A stretch of 64,000 nt of DNA from Cryptomeria japonica (taxonomy: Eukaryota > Streptophyta > Pinopsida > Cupressales > Cupressaceae). The notes below the pieces were generated by a model. It worked only from the letters and a program-made list of their open reading frames with translations. It did no database searches and was not told the DNA's origin. Positions 24,939 through 34,837 of the stretch are shown here, in pieces. The number at the start of each line of letters is the position of its first letter. Within the stretch, counting starts at the first letter, position 1. The position numbers were made by a program, and so were the translations under genes. Where the stretch lies: assembly GCF_030272615.1 (NCBI RefSeq), contig NC_081409.1, positions 26,237,406 through 26,301,405 of the forward strand, written 5' to 3'.

Positions 24939-26171
24939 TGTAGCGTCCTAAAATTGCGACACTTGCAATTTTGACTGCATTTGGGTCTTCACGATGGTGG
25001 CACAATGTTGAACTTGAATGGAGACCCCGAAACATGCTTGCGACATCAAAAACTGCATCTTTCTGCACCTTGGCCTGATCCTTCCTTGCACCCTGCTGTC
25101 CCGGAAGGTGGGACCATGGCGCCCAGCGCCTTGGTCCTTCAGGACCATGGCGCCTAGCGCCCTGGTCCCTGGCCCTATTTTGGGCCCGGTCTCTTGTTGG
25201 GCATCAGGTCTTTAAGTTTACAATTCGGAAAACAATGCTTCTAGGTCGGCCTAAGGTCGGAAAAATCAGTCTCTCAACCCTAATTGACGAGTATATAAAC
25301 TACTTTTCCTCTCCTAGAAAGGGAGAAAGGAAGAAAATAAGCAAGAGCAAGACGCGGAAGCGATATTCAAACATCCAAACATTCAAGCATTCAAGCATTC
25401 CTTCAAGCAATTGAGCATTCTAAGTCTCCATTCAAGGCTGGGTGTTGCATTCAAGACAAGGATTCAACCATTGAAGAGGAGATCACCTACAACATACAAC
25501 ATACAACATCATTACGCCTTCACATGTAAGAATACAAACATTCTTACAACAAGGTATCAGTACTTGTTTACATTACAAACATTTACATTTACAACATTCT
25601 CATTTCTTGGTTAATTCCAAAACCAGGGTTTGACCTAAAGGCAAACCCCTAATCCCTAACCCCCCAATCATCCTCTCTTTTCTATGTGTAGGTTGCAGGT
25701 ACGCGGCTGTAATTGAAGATTTGGAATCCTTGCACAAAGACGAACAGATCCCCCTTCGTTTCGCGGATTTTTCGGAGGACTGTGTGCACTCCGGGCGCCA
25801 TCGTCCCGTCAACTTTCGCCCAAATTTGCAGGATAGCATCGTCTCGACATTTTACTGCTAATTTCAGGTCTGTAGCTTCATCTTGTGTCCCTATCTCTGT
25901 CTACAAGCGAATCTTTCTTACTTTACATGCATTCCTAGTTCAATCATTCTATCTACATTCTTTACAAAAGAGGGTATCCTTGATGTCTCCACCCTTGAAA
26001 CTCATTTAGAATCCAGTCTTGCATTGTGTGGGATTGGATCTTGTGGGTTTCAACCCCTCTTTTGAATGTAAAGTCTCTCCTAAGTGAAAACCGTCAACCC
26101 GAGTGACCCTCCTTTCTCTCTCCTTGGAGTGGGGGGGGGGAACACCTAGGGTTCGATTTTTCCGCTTTACA
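24939..26171 (+). repeat. 3' LTR of inner element
   Basis: Matches 18,422-19,622. By eye about 30 substitutions are seen, clustered in two zones, while 25,281-25,622 has none against 18,733-19,074. The extra length comes from a duplicated GGACCATGGCGCCTAGCGCC phrase near 25,141. Confidence 0.93.
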
Positions 26172-27156
26172 GTGAGGTTTTGAGAGCTCTCTAACACAAG
26201 ATGAAAGATTTAAATGGAAACAAATGCAAAGATAGGGAAGAAGAGACAGAAAGCATGAATACACACTTTGGTGATCCATGAGAAGAGAAAAGGAACCATG
26301 GACATCTCTCCCCTAAAACTAGGTGATCCATGTAAGGGAAGAGAGTGAGAACACCGTTAGTTCCACTCAACCTCGCGCATGTTTGTGCAAGTAGAACAAG
26401 GATACCTACCTTCAACACCAAGAAGATATCCATCAAGCAAAATATCATAAATCCAAGAAAGAGAGGGAATACTCTTCAAGCAAGGATAAGATAGTTGAAA
26501 ATAGATATCTTTCTATATAAGTGTAAAGGAGATCCTTGGAGAAGATATCTTTGTTCAAAAGACATCTACCTTCAAGAGGAGTTGTCTTAGACAAATATAA
26601 CATCCTCTAGAATGAATGAATGCAAGAGTTTTGAAAAGAGTAGAGGATTGAGATGACATCAAAGAGAGATTATTTATAACAACACTCTTCTAAGAGAAGG
26701 CCAGAGATCCTCATCAGGGATATGCACATGCACAAAATAGAAGGGTTTATTATAAAAGATACTACTCAATGAAGAAAATAAACTGATGAATGATTAAAGA
26801 ATTCCAATGCCAAGGAGGAGGTCCCAATTAAGGATATGTACTTAAGATCCCCATTAGGGATGCTTGTTCCAATATGAGAGAAGGAATTAAAATATGAATA
26901 CACCTCTACAATCAATAAGAAATCCTTATAGAAGACACTACTTCACAAAGGGGAAATTTCAATCTTAAGGAGAGATGTTTGAAATCACTCTTTCCCCCCA
27001 TATATATATATAGGGAGAAGATATGAGATAGAAATAGGCTATTATGTTGCTTCTAGAAGTATGTTTGCATGTGAATTTATACCATCATGAATGGCAATGA
27101 GTAGTAAATGAGCTACCAATGTCACATAATGATGAGCAACATAATAGCCATTAATG
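26172..27156 (-). other. Outer element internal DNA, non-coding
   Basis: Begins with the right GTGAG target duplication (26,172-26,176). Purine-rich, with recurring words such as AAGGA, GAGAT and TTAGGGATATG; no coding sequence is recognised. Confidence 0.5.
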
Positions 27157-27744
27157 TTATTTAAAGATATGATAGATTGAATGAGGTATTTGAATATGAC
27201 ATTTTAAATGCTCTACTATAAGTGAGATTAAAAAAATGTATAAGATGATGAAGGTTAAAAGGTCTCTAGAAAGAGAGAAGTTTATAGAAGAAGAATAGAC
27301 CACTAAGTCATACTTCTCTTGCACACAAGAAATCTTAGGAGAGGGATAAGTGTAATTCATTAGAGCCTTATTCCTGGGAGAAAGGGTTTTATAATGAGTA
27401 TAAGGTAAAGTCTCATAAGTGGGATTATAAATCTCTTGAGGAGATTCATAAAGAGATTTGTTCATCACCAAGATTTCCTTATGAGGGGGATGAGTGTTGA
27501 AAGAAGTAGGAGATGATTTAATTGAGGCGAGTTTATCATCACTACTAAATATAGCAATCACATTGAGAGATGGTCTTTTATATGCTTTGGTGGGCTTAGA
27601 AGGATTATATCCAAGTCCAAATGAAGCTTCATGTGTATTATGTTCTAAAGGAACTTTAATTCTTTGTTCATTTGTGCCACAACCATTTCCATCATAGCCA
27701 CTCTTAGCTAAAATGTGAAAACTAGGACCATAAAGGGATGCCAA
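27157..27744 (-). pseudogene. G-patch-like region downstream of outer protease
   Basis: On the minus strand about 195 codons open. Near the start the translation has SFHILAKSGYDGNGCGTNEQ followed by PLEHNTHEASFGLGYNPSK. The spacing GY..G.G-G...QGI..P and GLGY.P resembles the G-patch that follows the protease in many plant Gypsy polyproteins, a glycine-rich motif linked to nucleic-acid binding. The remaining residues have no recognised domain. It is separated from the protease frame by about 40 bases containing a stop, so it is probably a continuation of the same polyprotein. Confidence 0.55.
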
Positions 27745-27786
27745 ATCAGAAAGAGATGGTGATGACCCATAGGTCTCAGTGCTATA

Positions 27787-28676
27787 TTAATTAGAGGAAG
27801 GATTTGAAGAATTATTTGAATTAGAAGTAGCCACAAAGTTGTTACTTAGTTTCTTAGACAAGGCGGGTTTCTCTTTAGGTTCTTCTATAGATTTCTCCTT
27901 CTCAGTCTTAGATCTGTTACAAGGTAGCCTATATTCTCCTATTAAAGTAGGAGTAAAGTCTAAAGATCCCCAATCATCATTTGCGAGCACTTCTTCAGGA
28001 GAAAAGAGATCCTTGGGAGGAGATCCTGATTGAGTAGAAGAATTATGAGTACTAGAAGGAACAAGATCATCGAAGGGATTGGATGTATTTGAAGAAGTAG
28101 GGGGATTAGGAGAAGAATGGGAAGTAGTTGAACAAGAAGATCCAGATTTTAATTGTTCTTGAAATTTGGTATCAGCTAAAAAGGTGTATGTCATATTGTT
28201 ATAAATGAATTTGACTTGCCTATGCAAAGTTGAGGAGACAACTTGCATGCTATGAATCCAAGGTCTCCCTAATAGAAGGTTATATGTCAAATTACTAGGC
28301 ATAACATGGATAGGTGTAGGTAACATAATAGGGCCTACCTTAACAGGCAAGCCTATGACACCTAGAGATTGTTTAGTAACATTATTAAATCCCCAAATAG
28401 TAAGAGAAGAAGGTTTGATGAGAGCACGATCCGCTTTAATCTTATCCAATAAGTCCACACCACAAACATTAAGGCTAGATCCATTGTCCATAAGGATTCG
28501 TCTTATAGCACTATCATGGATAATAACCACAATCATAAGAGGACCATATTGATTTTGGATTTCAGGAGAAGGTAACTCATCTTATGTGAATACAATTTGA
28601 GTTTTGGGTGTGTTTGTAGGATCAATCAAAGTGAACATGTTATTCGGTGTCACTACAGGTGGGACATCTAAAATTT
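27787..28676 (-). pseudogene. Retropepsin segment of outer element
   Basis: On the minus strand the translation contains RRILMDNGSSLNVCG, the aspartic-protease active site in the D-N-G form common in plant Gypsy elements, then VIGLPVKVG and YNLLLGRPWIHSMQVVSSTL with HRQVKFIYNNMTYTF. This is the standard retropepsin-to-linker arrangement. The start region KILDVPPVVTPNNMF lies upstream of an in-frame stop near 28,580. The C-terminal part is Ser/Pro-rich. The protease would cut the element's polyprotein; no reverse transcriptase follows. Confidence 0.78.
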
Positions 28677-30353
28677 TCAAAGCATCTTGTAACATCCCAT
28701 GATAAGCAGGTGAAGTTTGAACCAAATCCCAAATAGAAATCTTAGCAGGAGTGGCCTTAATTTGTTCAATGAGATCATACTCCTTGCCAAGATTTGATAT
28801 ACAAGGTGCTTGTGGAAGGGTAGGTTGAGAGAGAGGAAGTGAGTTGGGATAACTAGAGAAGGACTAGGTTGCCTAGTGTTTCTTGTGTTGTAGATATGAG
28901 CAACCGTATGATAACTCTCGCCAGTAATTTCCTTAGCATACTCATAAGGGCTCTTAGTAGGATAACCTCCTTGCACAGTAATAATAGGTTTCTTAAGAGT
29001 GCAAAAAGAATAATTAGCATAACCACCTTGAACCACTTAGATAGGCTTACATGGGGAATTTTGAGAAGGACAAGTACCTTGAACTGTGAAGAAGGGTTTA
29101 TTAGGTGTTTCATTCACATGTATCAAATTGATTGAAGATGGTTTAGGAATATCAAAGGTGTCCGTAGAAGAAGAATGAACAAGATTGCTCGAAGAATTGT
29201 TGATAGTCTCTCCTTGCACTAAAATGTTATCATGGATAAGACCAATTTTAAGAGAAAGACTAGCAGTAGGCATTGACATTTTAGGAAGGGTCATATCATC
29301 CTCTATCAGCAAAGGATCTACATGGGGAATAAACTCTCTAGGAGAAGGATCAACATTACTCTTAAAAGTCTCACCTTTGAGAGGGAGATCTTTGAAAGAG
29401 ATTTCAACAATCTTACCATGAACTAGGGTATCCTTATGAGTAGAACCAAGTTGAGGAGAGGGAGATGCTTTATTTTTTGAGAGAGAATGATTGAGATTCA
29501 TGGAACATGAGATACTATCAAGGGAGTTATCAATCATGATTTCATTTCCTTTGGCTAGGATTATCTCATGGGGGAGAGAATAATTAGCACCTTCTTTTAA
29601 TGGTTCATTCCAAATAGTGAGGTCATTGAAGAAAGTATTAGAAATATCTTGCACAAAGATGTCCTTATTGTTATTGCCAGTTTTGGGAGAAGGGATAACA
29701 TTGTTCATTAATTCTTCACCCTTAGGAAGGAGAGCATCCATACATGTGTTTACATCATTTTCTTGCCTCAAAATGTGTTTAATAGGATCTTTAGGGGAGA
29801 GAGCATTAAGAAAATTGGTCATGATTTCATCTTCTTTCTCTAAGGAATCTTTAGGGACAAGACAAGCTTTAGGAGAAGGGCAAGTATCTCTCATTAATGC
29901 ATCATCTCTAGTGGGAATTTTGTTGGAATCAAAAGAGGAAATTCCATCACTAGGAAAATTAGGGACAATTCCATCTTCTTGCACAAAATGAACCTCATGA
30001 GGGGAGTATTCTTTAGGAGGGAGATGAACATCTTTCTCCAAATATTCATGCTTAGGAAGGAGATCTTTGGAAGAAGTGCACATAACCTCTTGTTGTACTA
30101 ACATGCCCCCATTGGTAAGACCAAATTTAGGAGAAGATAAGTCAATGTCCATTAATACCTTTTCACTTAGAGAGGCATCATGTAGGGAAGGTATAGTAAC
30201 ATTAAGAAAGGTGCTTATGATATCATCCTCTTTCTCTAAGATAGCTAAATGAGAAGGGCACATTTTAGGAGAATTATCAAGATCACTCTTCAAATCTTCA
30301 TCCTTAGAGCATGGGAGAGTTTTGAATGGATTGGTAACAAATATTTTAGGCAC
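28677..30353 (-). pseudogene. Repetitive Gag-region protein of outer element
   Basis: The minus strand opens for 438 codons (30,353-29,037), then continues past a TAA for about 120 codons with a frameshift before the protease. Near 28,740-28,665, in a second frame, it reads IWDLVQTSPAYHGMLQDALK, a phrase typical just upstream of Gypsy proteases. The 438-codon part has no zinc finger or Retrotrans_gag core. It has a degenerate repeat of about 40 residues whose core is SP[KR]-x-G/F-[LS]-x-H/P-x-D-x-L-[VEI], for example SPKFGLTNGGMLVQ, SPKTGNNNKDIFVQ and SPQLGSTHKDTLVH. Role unknown; it occupies the position of Gag. Confidence 0.6.
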
Positions 30354-30755
30354 TAAAATGTTTTCATAGATAGGAGGAGGTTATTTAAGAGGGAAAAATT
30401 GAAACAAGGGAAGATAAACCATTATCACATTTACGAAATGAATGTATGCAAAATAGAAGGAAATGTTAAATTTTAACCAATGCAAGCACTATGAATGTTA
30501 ATTTAGAAAATGAAATTTATGAGTGAAATTTGTTCCTAAATCAGATCTAAAACTAATGATCCAAATTAAGCTATCCACAAGTCCAATTTTGAATTGAAAA
30601 ATTAGGGTTTTAACAAAATTAACCTCTAAATTTTGAAATTTGCAAGGAATTAAAACTTGTAAATGTAAATTTGAATTTGAAATAGAAAAAAAACTCAGAT
30701 TTGAGAACATAAATCAGAATTGAAGAAGATTTGATTCACGTCGGGTTCACCAAAA
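30354..30755 (-). other. Leader of outer element and primer-binding site
   Basis: AT-rich non-coding leader. At about 30,734-30,753 the minus strand reads TTGGTGAACCCGACGTGAAT, the primer-binding sequence shared with the inner element, adjoining the LTR end at 30,756. Confidence 0.65.
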
Positions 30756-32363
30756 TGTGGTGGTGGGAAAAGCGAGATCGGGTGACGAGGACCTAATCCC
30801 ACTTTAGCCAACACATTGGGAATACGAAAGAGCCTAGGGAGATAGCTCACTTTGGCTACTTCTTGTGGAAAAGAGAGAGCCAAGGATTATCTCTTAGGGT
30901 TTTCTATTCCTCTTATTGCAAATGATGAGAAAAACTAGGGTTTGAATGATCAACTAGACTAGGAGATAAAGAATAAAGCATAAATGAACTTGAAATTGAA
31001 CAAACTTGCAGATCTGAAACTGAGATATTGACAACATGAAAGGGGAGGATTTTGTATGTGTACCTAATGCTGAAAATTGAAGAAAACTGACTTGGACCAG
31101 GGTGCCACGTCACTATCCTGTTTCTGCAGACAGGAGGCTGCAACTGAGACACGCCCCTGTCCTAGGCAGGACTAGGCCACCATGCCCCTGTCATTGACAA
31201 ATTTCTGTACTTTTGGGACTTCTGAGTGGTTCTGATGCCTTTTCTAGATCTGAAACTGCCTCTGGATGCCTATTTTTGCACCTGCAACTGAAAAGGGAAG
31301 GTTTGGGTGGCTATATGAGATTTTGCCTTAGTCAAACCCCTATTTTTGTGATTTCTACCTCCACAAATAGCAAACAATGTACTGAAAATGTGTGTAGAAC
31401 CTTGTGTGTATGCAGGATCCTAAAATGAAAGAAACTAGAGCTACCCTACGCATGAGAATAAACCCTAAATGTAAATGTGAATGTAAATAACAATGATTCA
31501 AACCAAATATGCTAGATGATCTAAAACATGAATTTAAACATGCAAATTGATGTAAAGAAGCTCATAAAAAGACATGAAAATAACATGAATTCATACCAAT
31601 CCCCTAAGGAGAGCTATTGCCACTAGATCTCCTATTATTCTTCAATGTCCTCAAGGCTCCTAATTGATGATGAATGCTTGATGAAATTTTGTTTAATGTT
31701 GTTGAATGTTGTTGAAGACTCCACATAGGCTTCTCTTTCACTATATAGAAGGTTGCTTATGTTTGCTTTACTGAAAAATCCCTTAGATTAGATAGATCTT
31801 AGTTGCCTTCAAATGAAGAAAGAGAGCTCTTATGTATGAAACCCTAGATCTTAATTTCGATTTAATTCCACCTTTAGGACAACCTAGGAATTTAATTTCC
31901 CACCAATCTTTTGGGGTTAAGCATTATAATATCGTAGAATTGTGCTCTAGAAATTTCGGGAAAAAAATTGAGGACCATGTGCACTCCCACCACGGTCTGA
32001 CCAACTTTTCACCAAATTTTCAGGGCCGTTAGATATGATGATATTAGAGAAAATCCCAAAGTTACAGCTAATTTTGATATGTTTTGATATGCAAAATCAA
32101 GCCTTAAAGGTCAAAATAGGACATAATTAGGGTTTATGATTTAATGATTTTTTGGAGGAATAAAATGAAAAGGGGCACGCTTAGGGTAAAGGGGCCAATT
32201 TTATAACGTGTGAAGTGATGAAATAGGAATTTATATTTAATTAAATTAATTAAATTCTTAGAGGGAAATTAGAAATGCAAGATGCAAGACACACTAAGGC
32301 GGGTGCTAACCTAAGTGTGAAATTGTACCACCCTAGCAAGGGTGTACAATTTACGACACTACA
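30756..32363 (-). repeat. 5' LTR of outer element
   Basis: Partner of 16,373-18,001. Ends CGACACTACA at 32,363, after which a (CA)n run begins at once. Carries the sixth copy of the GAGGACC/TGTGCAC module at 31,960-32,030. Confidence 0.88.
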
Positions 32364-32385
32364 CACACACACACACACACACATA
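32362..32385. repeat. (CA)n tract at junction of outer LTR and GC-rich segment
   Basis: About eleven CA units start immediately at the LTR terminus. With the (CA)n to the left of the other LTR at 16,205-16,327 this suggests that the outer element inserted inside a microsatellite. Confidence 0.9.
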
Positions 32386-32689
32386 TTTCCACCCGGCCAT
32401 CGATAGGATCTGGGGCGAGAGGCCCCCGATCTGGCACTTTTGCATGCTTCTTGGGGCCCACCTGCCAAGAATCAGAGCTTTCTATTGGGGGATCTCTGTC
32501 CAGTTCTACTATGGCTGGCAGCTGAGCTCACCCTTGATCCTTGACCTTTAGGGCAATCAGGTAGGAGATGGGTAATCTCTGCCTCCCCATCGTAACGTCG
32601 ACCTTTACATTTTCATTTACCTACTAATACATCACCTGTTTCTCAAGCAAAGGTAGATAGTGAGAAACACCAAGATATAAAAAAGATTT

Positions 32690-32950
32690 GTGACTCGTGT
32701 ATTGGCAGTAGTACTAGCCTCTAGCACGCATGGGCCCTACTATATAGGGGAAGCAGTTGATGATCCAATTGCCCAACATGTCTATTATCTAGTTCGAGAA
32801 TATTTCGGTTCTGACTATTCTGTCTTGCCTCATAGAAGAGGGAAAGGAACCCAACAACATTTTCTCTACCGACCCAACCCTAGGCGGGGGGTAACACAAC
32901 CTATTCATTATTCTAAGGACTACTTTTTATGCTACGAGTCCCCCAGTTAA
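32690..32950 (+). CDS. Hypothetical 86-codon open frame in the GC-rich segment
   Basis: The frame starts at ATG 32,690 and ends TAA 32,948-32,950. The translation (MTRVLAVVLASSTHGPYYIG, then DDPIAQHVYYLVREYFGSDY) has ordinary amino-acid composition and no low complexity, which is unusual for this segment. I do not recognise a family. A copy of the dispersed CCCTAC motif (32,731-32,753) lies inside it. It may be a fragment of a mitochondrial open frame or chance. Confidence 0.25.
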   Translation: MTRVLAVVLASSTHGPYYIGEAVDDPIAQHVYYLVREYFGSDYSVLPHRRGKGTQQHFLYRPNPRRGVTQPIHYSKDYFLCYESPS

Positions 32951-33373
32951 AGGTTAAATAAAAGGTAGGGGGAAATGGAGAGGGGGGTTGTTTTCTCTCC
33001 CCATGGGACCAAGACTTTTGATCACTGAATTGAGGGTCTCCAAGGGCCCCTACTATTCTAAGGCGGTTGGGTCCCTTTTCACCCCATGTCCGTGAGACTA
33101 CTTTTTATCCTCCTCTGGTCCTCCCTCTTCGTGTGATAATTCCAATTATGAACCTCTCCTAACTTACATCACTGCACTATAATAGATCAATTACTTGCTT
33201 GAAAAACCCACCCCCTGCCTATCCAGTCTGAGGGCTAGCACAAATGATGGTGAAGCCACTGTTGCCGCCGCGTTTAGAGCTGGGGTGATGGTGATAGACC
33301 CGGAAGAGATGCCGTGGGCTTTGCATCTGGAGGATCTAAAGTGGGCTATGGCTCTCCAATTGGAAGGGAACTA

Positions 33374-33401
33374 GCCCCCCCCCCCCCCCCTACCCCCCAC
33401 A
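33374..33401. repeat. C homopolymer tract
   Basis: A run of about 17 C followed by TACCCCCCAC; a shorter C run is at about 36,800-36,809. Confidence 0.9.
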
Positions 33402-33446
33402 ACTATTGAGCCCTCCCACCCAACTATCCGAACTATCCATATCCAA

Positions 33447-33486
33447 CCTATCTATAGTGGGGGGCGACACCCCTTCTATAGATAGG
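33447..33486. repeat. Short inverted repeat CCTATCTATAG/CTATAGATAGG
   Basis: Eleven-base arms at 33,447-33,457 and 33,476-33,486, with further GGGG/CCCC pairing inside. The arm and the following GGGCG recur in variant form at about 35,360-35,377 (CTATAGAGGATAGGGCG). Confidence 0.8.
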
Positions 33487-34554
33487 GCGATAGGTCGAGG
33501 AGGGAGAGGGCCAACGACTAGGCTTGATGTGGATGGATGCTTGAGTCACCGTTGGTTGAGCAATCGAGTGAGCTACTCGCTGTGACGACAAAGTTGTTGG
33601 ATCGAGATTAATGGCTCATTCCCCATCTCCTTGCTCTCCGACCTCCCGCTTCATTTGGGGAATCGAGACGGTCCGAACTCTTGATTCATGAGCCCCAGTC
33701 AGTATCCTTTGGGTGACTAGCGCAGATGGGCATGCCTCCGGCACATAATTAAATCTTGTAGCACATACGGTCAAGGATAAATGCCAATGAAGGCCTCCTT
33801 CTCCGCAACAATTAATCGAGGGTGTGGGCTAGCCAAATGAGTTGGAACTCAATCTCGATCTCGATCTCCTACATTAATTCCCATCCTCGGAGTTGGAACC
33901 TGCATAAACGTAAGATTAATAACATTAAATTTTAAATAATGACATTTCTTGTCAGATATCATAAGTCCACAAGCTTGAGGATAGGGCCCATAGGGGTGGG
34001 GGCCCGTGGAAAGGGTCCCCCCGGTCCCCAATGGGCGGGTGGGTGAGCGGGGGTTCAGGCTCTCTAATATAAAATTAGACATAGGATACTCCGGTGCATT
34101 TCTGCTGTCAAGTCAGCCTAATCAACGACGTCTACCTCTCGCCCTACTATTCTAATGGGGGAAGCGGAGCTGACTGAAACTTGTATTACGTCTTCTTGGA
34201 GGAGGCTTACTTTTCTCCATAACGGTAAGGATTCATGGAGGAAAGAAACCTAACCCAAAGACGAGGAGAAGAGCCCTTCTTTATACATATCGACCCCAAG
34301 AGAAAGAGACTGGCTTTCCCACCAAAATATTGGGGAAGGCGCCTAAATTTTTTATTTTTAGCATCCCGGCGACGACCTTTCATTTTACGCCTCCGACGGC
34401 CATTACGGTTGCGTTTGAGTCGCTCTTTGATTTTCAGTAGTTGATCCTATGCCGCTGCTATGCTATTGGTCTGGTTTTGTGACTCTTCCTCTAGTGCTCC
34501 TAGCTTTGTCGTTGTAGATAACTGTTATTGGGGAAGGGACGAGTACCGACGAAG

Positions 34555-34675
34555 ATGAGGTTTTTTTCCTTGGTGGATGATAGTTTTAGATTGCATCTTT
34601 TCCAGCGCACCCTGACCGGGAGTGCCGCTAAGTGGTACGTTGAGTTGCTAGGTGCTTCGTTTAATGATTTTTAAT
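34555..34675 (+). pseudogene. Gypsy-type Gag core relic inside GC-rich segment
   Basis: One plus-strand frame reads FRLHLFQRTLTGSAAKWYVE and then LLGASFNDF before a stop. This is the central Retrotrans_gag pattern (F...L.G.A..WY..L....F.DF). Only about 35 codons are recognisable; the flanking DNA lacks LTRs or other domains. It could have been captured by mitochondrial DNA before transfer, or be nuclear. Confidence 0.65.
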
Positions 34676-34705
34676 GGGGGCCTCACTCCTTCGGGCAGTA
34701 GGGCT

Positions 34706-34837
34706 TGTTACGTATAGAATCTATGAAATTTGTTTGCCAACACCCCACCAACATTTTGAAACCTTACCATTAGTAAAGAGACGGATAATCACCCATATAA
34801 TTTGAGGGAGACGGATCGTCGAGTTCTATACGTAACA
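34706..34837. repeat. 14-bp inverted repeat TGTTACGTATAGAA
   Basis: TGTTACGTATAGAA at 34,706-34,719 is exactly complementary to TTCTATACGTAACA at 34,824-34,837, about 100 bases apart. Confidence 0.88.

Larger units (their letters stand above)
18422..26171 (+). mobile_element. Inner nested non-autonomous LTR element (Gag-protease only)
   Basis: A complete 7.75 kb element: 5' LTR 18,422-19,622, primer-binding site just after it, leader to 20,896, one broken reading frame 20,897-24,184, a 3' non-coding stretch, polypurine tract 24,921-24,938 and 3' LTR 24,939-26,171. It is flanked by GTGAG duplications and inserted in opposite orientation into the outer element. There is no reverse transcriptase, RNase H or integrase, so it must rely on enzymes from another element. 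Confidence 0.93.
16373..32363 (-). mobile_element. Outer non-autonomous Gypsy-type LTR element, minus strand
   Basis: LTRs of about 1.6 kb at 16,373-18,001 and 30,756-32,363 begin TGTGGTGGTGGG and end CGACACTACA on the plus strand. The polypurine tract abuts the left LTR and the primer-binding sequence abuts the right LTR, so transcription runs on the minus strand from the right LTR. Its own internal region is 18,002-18,421 plus 26,172-30,755; the rest is the nested inner element. It encodes Gag-like, retropepsin and G-patch relics but no reverse transcriptase or integrase. Flanks on both sides are CA/TA microsatellite, so a target duplication cannot be read. Confidence 0.85.

Noticed and set aside
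29617-29991. Plus-strand frames opposite the outer Gag-region protein
   Set aside because: Antisense shadows of the repetitive minus-strand protein.
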